Part shown: positions 17,651-25,803 of the stretch, in pieces
How positions within the stretch are numbered: position 1 is the stretch's first letter
How the letters are laid out: every line of letters starts with the position of its first letter
Assembly (NCBI RefSeq): GCF_026016445.1
Contig: NZ_CP096147.1
Coordinates: 1,524,501-1,588,500, forward strand
Source of the DNA: Cognatishimia activa
GTDB taxonomy: Bacteria > Pseudomonadota > Alphaproteobacteria > Rhodobacterales > Rhodobacteraceae
Length of the DNA: 64,000 nucleotides
Direction of reading: 5' to 3'
The notes under the pieces: model-generated
Databases searched by the model: none
Seen by the model: only the letters and a program-made list of their open reading frames with translations
Told to the model about the DNA's origin: nothing
Position numbers and translations under genes: made by a program

Positions 17651-19366
17651 CTATTCGTAGTACGGTCCCTCTTGGACTACATGATGTCCGTAACCGTACC
17701 TTTGCATCCCCCTTGGGTCGACTTGATTTAAGACAAAACCAGAAATTTTCAAATTAACGGCTCTCAACTCGGCACTTAACTTGCTTACTTGCGATTGTAG
17801 CGTCTGGTCCCACTTTACAGAACAAACGATAGCGTCGCAGTGTTGGCCAATTGTTCTAGCGTCGGGAACGACAAGAACGGGGGGAGCATCAATTACAATA
17901 AAATCATATTTCTGTCTTGATTCTCTAATAAGCTCCTTAAAGCGCTCAGATGAAAAGACATCGGCTGGGTTTACAGCTGACCTCTGGCCCAAAAGCACGT
18001 CTGCATTTAGAAGCTCGCTTTGCACAACGGCTTCATCGAGCGACAAATCACCAGAAAGCACTGAAATGATACCTTTATCTTCGCGAATATCGTTGAAATA
18101 TTCATCAAGAGTTAGGCGCCGAATATCCCCCTCAATCAAAAGAACTTTCTTTCCCAATTGAGCCAAATTATGAGACAGGCAAACTGAAAGTGTCGTCTTA
18201 CCTTCGCCGGGAATAGAAGAAGTCGACAAAATCACTTTTGGCGGCTGATCTATGCTTGAAAGAAGTATACTCGTTCGGATGTTGCGTACTGCCTCAACAG
18301 CACTCGACGTAGGCTTTTCTTCGAAATAGCGGAGTACATCTTGTCTACTTTTCACAGGAAGCACAGGAATAGATCCGATTAATGGTGCGCTGAATTTGCC
18401 TTCAAATTGATCTTCAGAAACGAACCTTGAAGCTGCTCCTCGTACTGCGTCTAGTCTGGTCATGAGCCAAACTACAAATAAGCAACACCCAAATGCGATG
18501 GCCAGAATATTGGTTAACGAAAAGTCGAAGTAACGCCTCTTTGAGTGCGATTTCTCATTAATTTTAACAAAGAAGACTTTGGTATGGTTTTGGATACTTT
18601 CCAAAACCGCAGCAGCGTTCTCCAGATCAAAGCTAGTTGTTTTCATGCTGTTGGGATCACAGCTACTTCGGCTGCAATTGTCGATCGAATTTGTCCGCAA
18701 ATCTGAAATCTCTGTTAGGATCTGGCGAGAAATCTCGCTGCGTGAGTTTTCTATGGTTACAGTTATTGCCTTTATTAGCGCCTCTTCAATTTCAACCGCA
18801 CATTTCAAAGTTTCGGCGCAAGAAATCTCAATCTCAAATCCATGTGACGAACTTCTTAGACGTGTAGCCACCAAACCTTTCTCGAATCTGCCTTCGCATA
18901 GTCCGGTTTCATCCGAAAGTGCTCGAGTTTTAAGAAACCTAGAATTCCGCAACAAATAACTCGGACCATCAGCTTTATCGATAGGCCTCAAGAATTTGGA
19001 ATTTTTTTCGCTCAAAACAGAACAAACAAAACTCGGCTCGAGCTCCTGGTTGAACGTACTAACAAACTCCGAAAATAAGTCTTCTTTGTAGCTGTCTTCA
19101 TCTCCTTCCCAAAACTGATCGACAACAGATTGAACTTCTTTGTCTAGAACGCTGACTACTCTGTACTCCGAGCTAAAGACCAGCACACGTTTGTTAAACA
19201 GCGACAGACTAAAGATGATAGTCGCAAAAGTTAGAGAACAAATAATTAGAAGCGGTAGTTTGGCATCCAATATCCTGCGATAAACAACGTCGAAACCAAC
19301 CGTCTCAGAAGTGTCTTGCACTGTTTCAAGATCGGGGTTTTCTTCCAGTTCGCTTTTTACAAGCAT
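17651..19366 (-). CDS. Wzz-like / BY-type tyrosine kinase
   Basis: 571 residues. Two membrane helices (about 36-58 and 283-303) bracket a periplasmic region of some 225 residues with four cysteines, as in chain-length determinants. The cytoplasmic kinase has Walker A SSIPGEGKTT (383-392), Walker A' LLIEGDIRR (409-417, with Glu where Asp is usual) and Walker B FIVIDAPP (489-496). Tyrosines Y557, Y559, Y569 and Y570 at the C terminus are probable autophosphorylation sites. Such kinases control exopolysaccharide export, but no glycosyltransferase, Wza or Wzx/Wzy gene is nearby. The gene is AT-rich. It starts one base after the stop of the small membrane protein gene. Confidence 0.87.
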   Translation of the reverse strand: MLVKSELEENPDLETVQDTSETVGFDVVYRRILDAKLPLLIICSLTFATIIFSLSLFNKRVLVFSSEYRVVSVLDKEVQSVVDQFWEGDEDSYKEDLFSEFVSTFNQELEPSFVCSVLSEKNSKFLRPIDKADGPSYLLRNSRFLKTRALSDETGLCEGRFEKGLVATRLRSSSHGFEIEISCAETLKCAVEIEEALIKAITVTIENSRSEISRQILTEISDLRTNSIDNCSRSSCDPNSMKTTSFDLENAAAVLESIQNHTKVFFVKINEKSHSKRRYFDFSLTNILAIAFGCCLFVVWLMTRLDAVRGAASRFVSEDQFEGKFSAPLIGSIPVLPVKSRQDVLRYFEEKPTSSAVEAVRNIRTSILLSSIDQPPKVILSTSSIPGEGKTTLSVCLSHNLAQLGKKVLLIEGDIRRLTLDEYFNDIREDKGIISVLSGDLSLDEAVVQSELLNADVLLGQRSAVNPADVFSSERFKELIRESRQKYDFIVIDAPPVLVVPDARTIGQHCDAIVCSVKWDQTLQSQVSKLSAELRAVNLKISGFVLNQVDPRGMQRYGYGHHVVQEGPYYE

Positions 19367-19367
19367 A

Positions 19368-19673
19368 TCAAGAAATCAACGCTAAGAAGGCAATTCCTAT
19401 TGGAAAAGCGAAACCAGTAATGAACTCGGAATAGATGCGCTCTTCTTTTAGACGAACTTCTCCACTCCTCACAATGAAGTTAAAAATTAGATACACCAAC
19501 AGTAGTTTAGTGAAAAATCCCAGATCAAAAGTCCTGATCGTCTTTCCAACTTCGGGCAGAATGCTCACATCCGTGCCACTGCTAGCTACCGAGGCTGAAA
19601 AAACCACTACCGAGCTAATCAACATTGCCCGACGAGCTTTCACATAAGAACCATGTTCAAGGATTAGCGACAA
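19368..19673 (-). CDS. Small membrane protein of the dusA element
   Basis: Up to 101 residues with three hydrophobic segments (MLISSVVVFSASVASS; GFFTKLLLVYLIFNFIV; FITGFAFPIGIAFLAL). The frame opens at TTG 19673 without a good ribosome site; GTG or ATG codons about 10-15 codons later are alternatives. It ends one base before the kinase start, so the two form an operon and may act as a membrane pair. No family recognised. Confidence 0.55.
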   Translation of the reverse strand: MSLILEHGSYVKARRAMLISSVVVFSASVASSGTDVSILPEVGKTIRTFDLGFFTKLLLVYLIFNFIVRSGEVRLKEERIYSEFITGFAFPIGIAFLALIS

Positions 19674-19904
19674 AGGGTAGTCCTAAAAAATTAAATGCGA
19701 GCTGAGTGATTATCTTCGATGAAACAAAGCTCTAGAAATTATCTTCTCCACAAAACAATCCAGCGAAGATTCTTGCAAGGAAAAACGTCGAATTCGAAAT
19801 TGTTCACATATTGCGCCTTATCCGCATTGGCGGTCATGTAAGTTGATTGTTTTCTTTGGCTTGGCGACGGTGGCTCTGTCTTTTTAATTAGAATGGAGCA
19901 CCAA

Positions 19905-20165
19905 GTGGACACACGGTTTCTTTTGATGGCGCGATATGACGCGTCACCGGTCATCCCACTCGACAGAGTTCGCAAAGATTTTTTCCCGCATCTCGCGGCC
20001 CCAATGTTTCTACGCAAGTTGAAGGAAGGGAGTATCGCGCTGCCCTTGATTTCAATCGAACCAAGTCAAAAGAGCGCGAAAGGAATTCACTTGGACGACC
20101 TCGCCAAATATCTCGACAAGCGACGTGAGGAAGCACTTAAAACATTCGCGCATTTGCACATGTAA
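19905..20165 (+). CDS. PrtN-like (pyocin activator family) DNA-binding protein
   Basis: 86 residues matching the PrtN pattern: TRFLLMARYDASPVIPLD, DFFPHLAAPMFLRKL, then LPLISIEPSQKSAKGIHLDD and LAKYLDKRREEA. GTG 19905 has GGAG six bases upstream; an in-frame ATG at 19893 adds four residues. In Pseudomonas, PrtN activates pyocin genes by binding P-boxes. In alphaproteobacterial islands, small PrtN-like proteins sit near integrases, so a role in element control or excision is plausible but unproven. No bacteriocin genes are present. Confidence 0.75.
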   Translation: MDTRFLLMARYDASPVIPLDRVRKDFFPHLAAPMFLRKLKEGSIALPLISIEPSQKSAKGIHLDDLAKYLDKRREEALKTFAHLHM

Positions 20166-20298
20166 ACCAAGGTAGTCTTCTAGCCTTGTGGAACAATTTC
20201 TCAGCCGAGGGGGTCAGAAACAAATGGAGAACAAGTATGACTTTTAGTATGACAGCGATAATGGAGACCCACTAAATTACTGTTTTTACTTGCGTATT

Positions 20299-20379
20299 TT
20301 AAACCCAAATACCATCCATCATCGGCGCGACCGAAAGGCGCGCCGCATGGCGGATTTCATCTGTATTCAGGTCGCGCAA
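20299..20379 (-). pseudogene. dusA: Displaced native 5' end of dusA
   Basis: On the minus strand, GGAGAG (20385-20390) precedes TTG 20379, followed by 22 codons ending RLSVAPMMD exactly at the end of the 15-bp repeat. After four further codons from the element the frame stops (TAA, 20299-20301). Joining codon 22 to the resident gene at the repeat restores a normal DusA N terminus (SVAPMMDWTD). It is the other half of the gene split by insertion and could express only a 26-residue peptide. Confidence 0.85.
20314..20328. repeat. Attachment-site copy, distal end of the element
   Basis: Second perfect copy of ATCCATCATCGGCGC. Flanking bases differ from the 17386 copy on both sides, so 15 bp is the full extent of identity. 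Confidence 0.85.
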
Positions 20380-20581
20380 GGTTGCTCTCCGGCTTGGGCG
20401 GTCAGTCAATGACGGTCTTGATCCATTAAGTCATTCGCCGCTGGGAATCAAACCCAGGCCACACCCCGAATGTGATATCGCAGTGGCCGTGGAGATTGCT
20501 TGTCTGATTTTGCCCTGAACGGTACGATCCGTGCAATCATAACAGAGCAGCAGATACGCAGAGATAGACGAGCAAGATCAC
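20380..20581. other. Original dusA upstream region
   Basis: About 200 bp between the displaced dusA start and the flavin reductase gene. It presumably holds the former dusA promoter (minus strand) and the reductase promoter (plus strand). One short inverted repeat, CTGGG / CCCAG around 20451-20467, resembles a tRNA T-arm, but no tRNA can be folded. Nothing else seen. Confidence 0.5.
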
Positions 20582-21076
20582 ATGGGGCAGTCTTTCCTTC
20601 CAACCAAAGAAAACCAGCGCGCCTTGCGCGATGCCTTTGGCTGTTTCGCCACGGGTGTAACAGTGATCACAACAAGCACCGATACCGGCCCAATTGGTAT
20701 CACCGCGAATTCCTTTTCGTCCGTCTCTCTTGATCCGCCTTTGATCTCCTGGTGCCCAGCCAAAGAGTCTGACCGCCTTTCCGCGTTTGAGGCCAACTCT
20801 GACTTTGCCATTCACATCCTAAGAGAGGATCAAGGTGAAATGGCAACTGCCTTTGCGGAAAATGGGGATTGCTTTGGCGATGGATGGCGCAGATCGCAAA
20901 ACGGGGTGCCAATATATGACGATTGTCTTTGTGTTCTTGAATGCCAACGAGAAGCACAGTTTGACGCGGGTGATCATCTGATCATGCTGGGTCGCGTGCA
21001 TCGGGTGCATATGCACCAAGGCCAACCGCTGGTATTTTGCCATGGAAAGTTTGGTGGCTTCTCCACACCTTCTTAG
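20582..21076 (+). CDS. Flavin reductase family protein (FMN-binding split barrel)
   Basis: 164 residues. The N-terminal segment LRDAFGCFATGVTVITT and ITANSFSSVSLDPPLISWCP are typical of HpaC/ActVB-type flavin reductases, which reduce FMN with NAD(P)H to feed a partner monooxygenase; GRVHRVHMHQGQPLVFCHGKFG closes the barrel. No monooxygenase is adjacent. The start ATG has only a weak GAGCAAG site. It was probably divergent from dusA before the insertion. Confidence 0.88.
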   Translation: MGQSFLPTKENQRALRDAFGCFATGVTVITTSTDTGPIGITANSFSSVSLDPPLISWCPAKESDRLSAFEANSDFAIHILREDQGEMATAFAENGDCFGDGWRRSQNGVPIYDDCLCVLECQREAQFDAGDHLIMLGRVHRVHMHQGQPLVFCHGKFGGFSTPS

Positions 21077-21685
21077 CGCGAGGTGAGACCAAGCTTTCTC
21101 TAATATGCAAATTGATTCGAATTTGCGGAAAGATTGTCTCTTAAGTTTCCAGGATCGCAACAATCCATTCGATCCGTCAGAATTGATCTGAAAACACAGA
21201 ATACTCAGCGTATTACCTGTTGCAATAACGCAAATTTGAGCCTCTTTTCTGTCAAGTTCTACTGTTTTCGAAATTCGAACAATACAAGGTGCAATCCGCA
21301 GAAATCAGCGTCGCGAGCACCTATTTCCCTAATTTGCCAAGTCTCACATTAGCAAATCTAAGCACCGGCACACTTACGTTTCCATTTTAGCAACAAACTA
21401 CCGCTTAAGGTGTATTACAAATCAAATTTCCCCTTCATCCAACGTCCCGTCTAAGGGAGATTTAAACCTGAGCCATTGGAAGGGCCCAAGCGCCCGCGTA
21501 AATTGGCTTTGGTATTTTTCGGAGCTCTGCTCATGGGTGAAGCAGAATTTCGCATCATCGGTCTTGGGACGGACCAAATGCAGGTGGATCTGTGATGATG
21601 TTTGTAAGTGTTGAACAGCGCGACAGTTAGGTTGCGCAGACGAAGACAAGAAGGGGCGCTTGTCTAAGTTTAGAAAGGTTGGGAC
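21077..21685. other. 609-bp intergenic stretch
   Basis: AT-rich for the window, especially 21100-21420, with several short open frames on both strands but none with a convincing ribosome site or recognisable product. It presumably contains the promoter for the Hint protein. I see no tRNA, repeat or terminator in it. Confidence 0.4.
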
Positions 21686-22294
21686 ATGCCTGGGAAAGAC
21701 GAAACCATCTGCTTCACGCAGGACGCAATGATTGCAACGATCTCAGGGGAGCGCCCTGTTCAGACGTTGATGGAAGGTGATCGCGTGATCACCCGCGACA
21801 ATGGACTTCAAGAAATCGCTTGGATTGGCAAGAAAGAGCTGGATCTGGAGACATTGTCATCCAATCCTCATCTGCAGCCAATTCTGATCAAGGCGGGTAG
21901 CCTTGGCCACAATCAGCCAGAGCGTGACCTGATGGTCTCGCCCAATCACCGCATGCTGATTGCAAATGACGCCAATGCGCTGCTGTTTGATGAACGCGAA
22001 ACGCTGGTCGCTGCCAAACATCTGGTTGGCAAACCGGGGGTCGAACGCGCCGCTGTAGGGACAGTGACCTACTACCACATTCTCTTTGAGCATCACGAGG
22101 TAGTTCTGGGTAATGGCGCATGGTCAGAAAGCTTCCAGCCGGGAGACTACTCTGTGTCGACGCTGACGGAAGATCAGCGTTCAGAAATATTTGGCCTGTT
22201 CCCAGAGCTGGAAATGCGGGGTGCTTTGCAGGATTTTGCAGCCGCCCGTCGCTCTCTGAACAAAAAGGAAGCCGCGCTGGTGCGCTTCAACTAA
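21686..22294 (+). CDS. Stand-alone Hint domain protein (Hint_2)
   Basis: 202 residues. Hedgehog/intein fold signatures: Cys9 at the nucleophile position (ICFTQDAMI), GERPVQTLMEGDRVITRDNGLQEIAWIG, the block-B region VSPNHRMLI, and YYHILFEHHEVVLGNGAWSESF near the end. Only eight residues precede Cys9, so there is no N-extein of note, and the C-terminal HN splicing pair is not seen. Similar orphan Hint proteins are frequent in Rhodobacteraceae. Function unknown; it may be a secreted or autoprocessing module. A strong terminator follows. Confidence 0.85.
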   Translation: MPGKDETICFTQDAMIATISGERPVQTLMEGDRVITRDNGLQEIAWIGKKELDLETLSSNPHLQPILIKAGSLGHNQPERDLMVSPNHRMLIANDANALLFDERETLVAAKHLVGKPGVERAAVGTVTYYHILFEHHEVVLGNGAWSESFQPGDYSVSTLTEDQRSEIFGLFPELEMRGALQDFAAARRSLNKKEAALVRFN

Positions 22295-22320
22295 ATCAGA
22301 CAAGCATCTGATCGAAATAA

Positions 22321-22347
22321 AAAACGCGCCTCTGAGGGCGCGTTTTT
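22321..22347. terminator. Bidirectional intrinsic terminator
   Basis: AAAACGCGCC / GGCGCGTTTT with loop TCTGAG and T or A tracts on both sides, between the convergent Hint and RidA-like genes. Confidence 0.9.
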
Positions 22348-22356
22348 TTGTGGGAT

Positions 22357-22710
22357 TTATGCCAGCGCTGTGACTTCGATCTCAATTCTGAATTTCGGAT
22401 CAATGAGCCCACATTCAATCATGGTTGCCGCCGGAGGATTGTCGCCAAATGCCGCAGACAGCAATGGCCAACAGGGTTCAAATTCTGCGCGGTCTTCCAA
22501 GTAGTAGTTCACGCGAACAACTTTTGAGAGGTCGCTGCCTGCCTTTTCAAGCGCAGCAGAGATGGTGTTGAGAGCCGACTGACATTGCTCTGTGACAGTC
22601 TCACCCTGCCCTACGGTGCCCGCGACATGTACAAAACCACCCGCAACCACAGCGCGGCAATAACCGATCTTGGCTTCGAATTCACCGCCTGAGTGAATGC
22701 GTTCAATCAT
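22357..22710 (-). CDS. RidA/YjgF-family protein lacking the deaminase arginine
   Basis: 117 residues, a trimeric chorismate-mutase-like fold. Motifs: AGGFVHVAGTVG, QCQSALNTISAALEKAG, VVRVNYYLED and FRIEIEVTALA. Enzymes of the RidA subgroup use Arg105 to hydrolyse reactive imines such as 2-aminoacrylate; the equivalent position here is Ala95 (NPPAATMIE), so imine deaminase activity is not expected. It belongs to one of the Rid subgroups of unclear function. The start is preceded by GGGAGAG. It lies downstream of clpX but beyond that gene's terminator. Confidence 0.88.
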   Translation of the reverse strand: MIERIHSGGEFEAKIGYCRAVVAGGFVHVAGTVGQGETVTEQCQSALNTISAALEKAGSDLSKVVRVNYYLEDRAEFEPCWPLLSAAFGDNPPAATMIECGLIDPKFRIEIEVTALA

Positions 22711-22724
22711 ATGTCTCTCCCATG

Positions 22725-22751
22725 AAAAACGGCGCGGGAAAGACCGCGCCG
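22725..22751 (-). terminator. Intrinsic terminator of clpX
   Basis: CGGCGCGG / CCGCGCCG (22730-22737 and 22744-22751) with a 6-base loop, followed by TTTTT on the minus strand. It lies between clpX and the RidA-like gene. Confidence 0.85.
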
Positions 22752-22773
22752 TGATGATTGATATTGGTTGTCT

Positions 22774-24039
22774 TTAGCCTGCTGACGCTGGCTCTTTCTC
22801 AGCATCCGCATGTATCATGAGCGGTGCGGCATCAGAATTCACCGCCTCTTCGTTCACGACCACTTCGGTCACGCTGTCCATACCCGGCAGGTCAAACATC
22901 GTATCTAGCAGGATGTCTTCCAGAATAGAGCGCAGACCACGTGCACCGGTTTTACGCTCAATCGCGCGTTTTGCGATGGCTTTCAGCGCATCATCTGTAA
23001 AGGTTAGGTCCGTGTCTTCCAGCTCAAACAGGCGCTGGTATTGTTTGACCAGAGCGTTCTTTGGCTGGGTCAGAATGGTCACCAGAGCGTCTTCATCCAG
23101 ATCTTCCAGCGTTGCAAGAACAGGAAGGCGACCAACAAATTCAGGGATCAGACCGAACTTGAGCAAATCTTCTGGTTCCAGGTCCTTAAAGACCTCACCC
23201 ACGCCGCGTTCATCATTGTCACGCACATCGGCACCAAAGCCCATAGCAGAGCCTTTGCCGCGCTGCGCAATGATCTTATCGAGCCCCGCAAATGCACCTC
23301 CGCAGATGAACAGAATGTTTGTCGTATCCACTTGCAGGAATTCCTGCTGCGGGTGCTTACGGCCACCCTGCGGAGGCACAGAGGCCACTGTGCCTTCCAT
23401 CAGTTTCAGCAGTGCCTGCTGAACACCCTCACCCGACACATCACGGGTGATAGATGGGTTTTCAGACTTACGCGTGATCTTGTCGACCTCGTCGATATAA
23501 ACGATGCCGCGCTGCGCACGCTCAACGTTATATTCAGACGCCTGCAGGAGTTTCAGAATGATGTTCTCAACATCTTCCCCCACATAACCAGCCTCGGTCA
23601 GTGTGGTCGCATCTGCCATGGTAAAGGGCACATCCAGAATACGAGCGAGTGTCTGCGCCAGAAGTGTCTTACCGCAACCGGTCGGTCCCATCAGCAGGAT
23701 GTTGGACTTTTGCAGTTCGATATCGCCAGACTTTTGTGCGTGGTTCAGACGTTTGTAGTGGTTGTGCACCGCAACCGACAGCACGCGTTTCGCAACGGCC
23801 TGACCAATCACATAGTCGTCCAGAACTTCGCAGATCTCTTTTGGCGTTGGCACACCTTCGGAGGACTTCAGGCCAGATGCCTTTGTTTCCTCACGAATGA
23901 TATCCATACAAAGCTCGACACATTCGTCGCAGATGAACACCGTCGGGCCGGCGATCAGCTTGCGGACTTCATGTTGGCTCTTGCCGCAGAAGCTGCAGTA
24001 AAGGGTGTTCTTGCTGTCACCACCGGAATTTGTCGACAT
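22774..24039 (-). CDS. clpX: ATP-dependent Clp protease ATP-binding subunit ClpX
   Basis: 421 residues, standard length. N-terminal zinc-binding domain with Cys15, Cys18, Cys37 and Cys40, AAA+ core with Walker A GPTGCGKT, Walker [11 protein letters not shown], pore loop GYVGEDVE and a C-terminal small domain. It unfolds tagged substrates and feeds them to ClpP; in alphaproteobacteria it drives cell-cycle proteolysis. It lies 165 bp downstream of clpP on the same strand, the usual order. Confidence 0.97.
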   Translation of the reverse strand: MSTNSGGDSKNTLYCSFCGKSQHEVRKLIAGPTVFICDECVELCMDIIREETKASGLKSSEGVPTPKEICEVLDDYVIGQAVAKRVLSVAVHNHYKRLNHAQKSGDIELQKSNILLMGPTGCGKTLLAQTLARILDVPFTMADATTLTEAGYVGEDVENIILKLLQASEYNVERAQRGIVYIDEVDKITRKSENPSITRDVSGEGVQQALLKLMEGTVASVPPQGGRKHPQQEFLQVDTTNILFICGGAFAGLDKIIAQRGKGSAMGFGADVRDNDERGVGEVFKDLEPEDLLKFGLIPEFVGRLPVLATLEDLDEDALVTILTQPKNALVKQYQRLFELEDTDLTFTDDALKAIAKRAIERKTGARGLRSILEDILLDTMFDLPGMDSVTEVVVNEEAVNSDAAPLMIHADAEKEPASAG

Positions 24040-24203
24040 CGTCTACCTTTCAGGCCCCAGTTTCGTACCCGCGCCATGGTCAAAGAGAGCTTCTGCCCAC
24101 CTGTCCTTCGCGCGTTTCGCTTAGCTTAGGGCAGCGCCTTGGCGCATACAATCTCAAATTGACCCTCCATTAAAGATCAAAGCGTTAACGGAGGGTGCTG
24201 TTC

Positions 24204-24830
24204 CTATTCCGCGTCGTCGCCTTTAGGGCGATTTTCTACGATTTCATCCAGATGGCCCCACTCCTTTGCTTCTTCAGGGGTCATCCAAGTGTCACGGTCC
24301 AGAGCTTTCTGCACAGTCTCATAGTCCTGACCGGAGTGCTTCACATACATCTGATAGATCCGCTCACGGGTGCGTTCGATGTGACGCGCAGAGATCAACA
24401 TATCTGTCGCCATGCCCTGAGACCCGCCGGAAGGCTGATGCACCATAACCTCAGAGTTTGGCAGAGCAAAACGCATGCCCTTTTCGCCACCGATTGCGAT
24501 CACAGAACCCATGGAAGCCGCCATGCCGCAGATCAGCGTAGAGACCTTTGGTTTGATGTACTGCATTGTGTCATAGATTGAGAAACCAGCTGTGACCTCA
24601 CCGCCTGGGGAATTGACATACATACTGATTTCTTTGGATGGGTTTTCTGCCTCGAGGTGCAGAAGCTGCGCCACGATCAGCTGGCTCATACCGCTGTGGA
24701 TCGGGCCGTTCACAAAGATGATGCGCTCTTTCAGAAGGCGCGAGAAAATATCGTAAGCCCGCTCACCCCGGCTGGTCTGTTCAACCACCATCGGAACGAG
24801 GTTCATGTAGGTCTCAATCGGATCTTTCAT
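24204..24830 (-). CDS. clpP: ATP-dependent Clp protease proteolytic subunit ClpP
   Basis: 208 residues. Catalytic triad Ser106 (GMAASMGS), His131 (VMVHQPSGG) and Asp180 (LDRDTW). Forms the tetradecameric peptidase barrel that docks ClpX or ClpA. ATG 24830 ([10 protein letters not shown]) fits family N termini and has AGGCAGGCG upstream; an in-frame ATG nine codons earlier is less likely. It is divergent from the glycosylase gene, with a promoter region of about 210 bp between them. Confidence 0.96.
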   Translation of the reverse strand: MKDPIETYMNLVPMVVEQTSRGERAYDIFSRLLKERIIFVNGPIHSGMSQLIVAQLLHLEAENPSKEISMYVNSPGGEVTAGFSIYDTMQYIKPKVSTLICGMAASMGSVIAIGGEKGMRFALPNSEVMVHQPSGGSQGMATDMLISARHIERTRERIYQMYVKHSGQDYETVQKALDRDTWMTPEEAKEWGHLDEIVENRPKGDDAE

Positions 24831-25041
24831 AATCGCCTGCCTCTTGCTGTGCTGCACCCTAATGGTCAGTGCCTAAGGGAGTCTTAGTGTCGCTGACAGG
24901 GAGCTGCAAGACCACCTTTGAAATTGCATGCATGGATGAACGATCCACTCTCACCCCTTGTGCAAATTTGCATAAGGATTTGGCTTTAAAAACAAACGTT
25001 CTGCTCGTTAGAGTGAGCAAAACATGCGGGAGAATGGGATA

Positions 25042-25704
25042 ATGCGCGATTTTGATGAACTTTTCGCGATAGCTGCAGAGCGCAAGGGTGGTGCGGACGT
25101 AGTAGAAGCGCAATTGCCAAGTCCTCTCAGTCCTGAGGAACTTGCAGCGATCCCCGAAGATCGCTGGCTCGCACAGTTCACGAAGTCGATCTTTCAGGCT
25201 GGGTTCAACTGGAAAGTCATTGAAAACAAGTGGGCTGGGTTTGAAGAGGCCTTCTCTGGCTTTGATGTCAATCGCTGCGCTTTCCTAAACGACGAAGAAT
25301 TTGACGCGCTCCTGAGCAACCCGGCAGTGGTACGCAATGGCATGAAACTGCGGACCGTGATCGACAATGCGATATTCATCCAGGAGCTACGTGACGATGG
25401 CGGCATCGGCAAAGTGATCGGCAATTGGCCAGCAACAGACTACATCAACCTCTTGGCTCTCCTTAAGAAACGCGCCTCGCGACTCGGTGGCATGTCCGCG
25501 GCCTATAGCCTGCGGTTCATGGGGGTGGACAGCTTCATACTCTCTCAAGACGTGACGGCACGTTTGATCGCTGAAGGTGTGATTGATAAGCCTGCGACAT
25601 CAAAGACCGCACAAAAGGCTGTTCAAGCCGCCTTTAACACCTGGATGGAGCAATCAGGGCGTGGTCTGTCACAGATCAGCCGAGTTCTGGCGATGAGCGT
25701 CTAA
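25042..25704 (+). CDS. DNA-3-methyladenine glycosylase I family protein
   Basis: 220 residues with the helical TAG-type fold: WLAQFTKSIFQAGFNWKVIENKWAGFEEAFSGFD, VRNGMKLRTVIDNAIFIQEL and SLRFMGVDSFILSQD are recognisable. E. coli Tag removes 3-methyladenine and holds a structural zinc with two Cys and two His; those residues are absent here, so this belongs to the divergent branch of the family. ATG 25042 has GGGAGAATGGG upstream; an ATG at 25024 is in frame but lacks a site. Confidence 0.82.
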   Translation: MRDFDELFAIAAERKGGADVVEAQLPSPLSPEELAAIPEDRWLAQFTKSIFQAGFNWKVIENKWAGFEEAFSGFDVNRCAFLNDEEFDALLSNPAVVRNGMKLRTVIDNAIFIQELRDDGGIGKVIGNWPATDYINLLALLKKRASRLGGMSAAYSLRFMGVDSFILSQDVTARLIAEGVIDKPATSKTAQKAVQAAFNTWMEQSGRGLSQISRVLAMSV

Positions 25705-25738
25705 AGGCAGTTCTGTGTGAGCGAAGAAAGCGTTCAGC

Positions 25739-25781
25739 CTGCCTTCGAGGCAGCCTGCCCGCTGCCCGGCATATCGCCGGG
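25739..25781. other. Tandem GC hairpins
   Basis: CTGCCT/AGGCAG (25739-25753) and CCCGGC/GCCGGG (25765-25781), in the 99 bp between the glycosylase and YdcZ-type genes, end 23 bp before the latter's ATG. No T tract follows. They might stabilise or attenuate the transcript. Confidence 0.35.
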
Positions 25782-25803
25782 GGAGCAGATTTGAGGGGGT
25801 CAA

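Larger units (their letters stand above)
17386..20328. mobile_element. dusA-integrated genomic element without an integrase (2.9 kb)
   Basis: Bounded by perfect 15-bp direct repeats. Inside, base composition turns markedly AT-rich with AGA, ATA and TTA codons, unlike either flank. Cargo is a tyrosine kinase with a chain-length-determinant-like N terminus, a small membrane protein and a PrtN-like protein. The displaced native dusA start remains beyond the far repeat, and the element supplies a substitute start. This is the architecture described for DusA-integrase islands. No recombinase gene is present, so this is a remnant or an element mobilised in trans. Confidence 0.82.

Noticed and set aside
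17648..17663. GTACTA-TTCG-TAGTAC hairpin at the kinase stop codon
   Set aside because: Explained by the codons for Tyr-Tyr-Glu-stop; no T tract, so not called as a terminator.
20448..20470. T-arm-like hairpin suggesting a tRNA
   Set aside because: Stem CTGGG/CCCAG with TTTGATT loop is present on the minus strand, but no acceptor, D or anticodon arm fits around it.
24162..24195. Imperfect inverted repeat between clpP and clpX as a terminator
   Set aside because: CCTCC/GGAGG arms enclose a long loop and no T tract follows on the minus strand.
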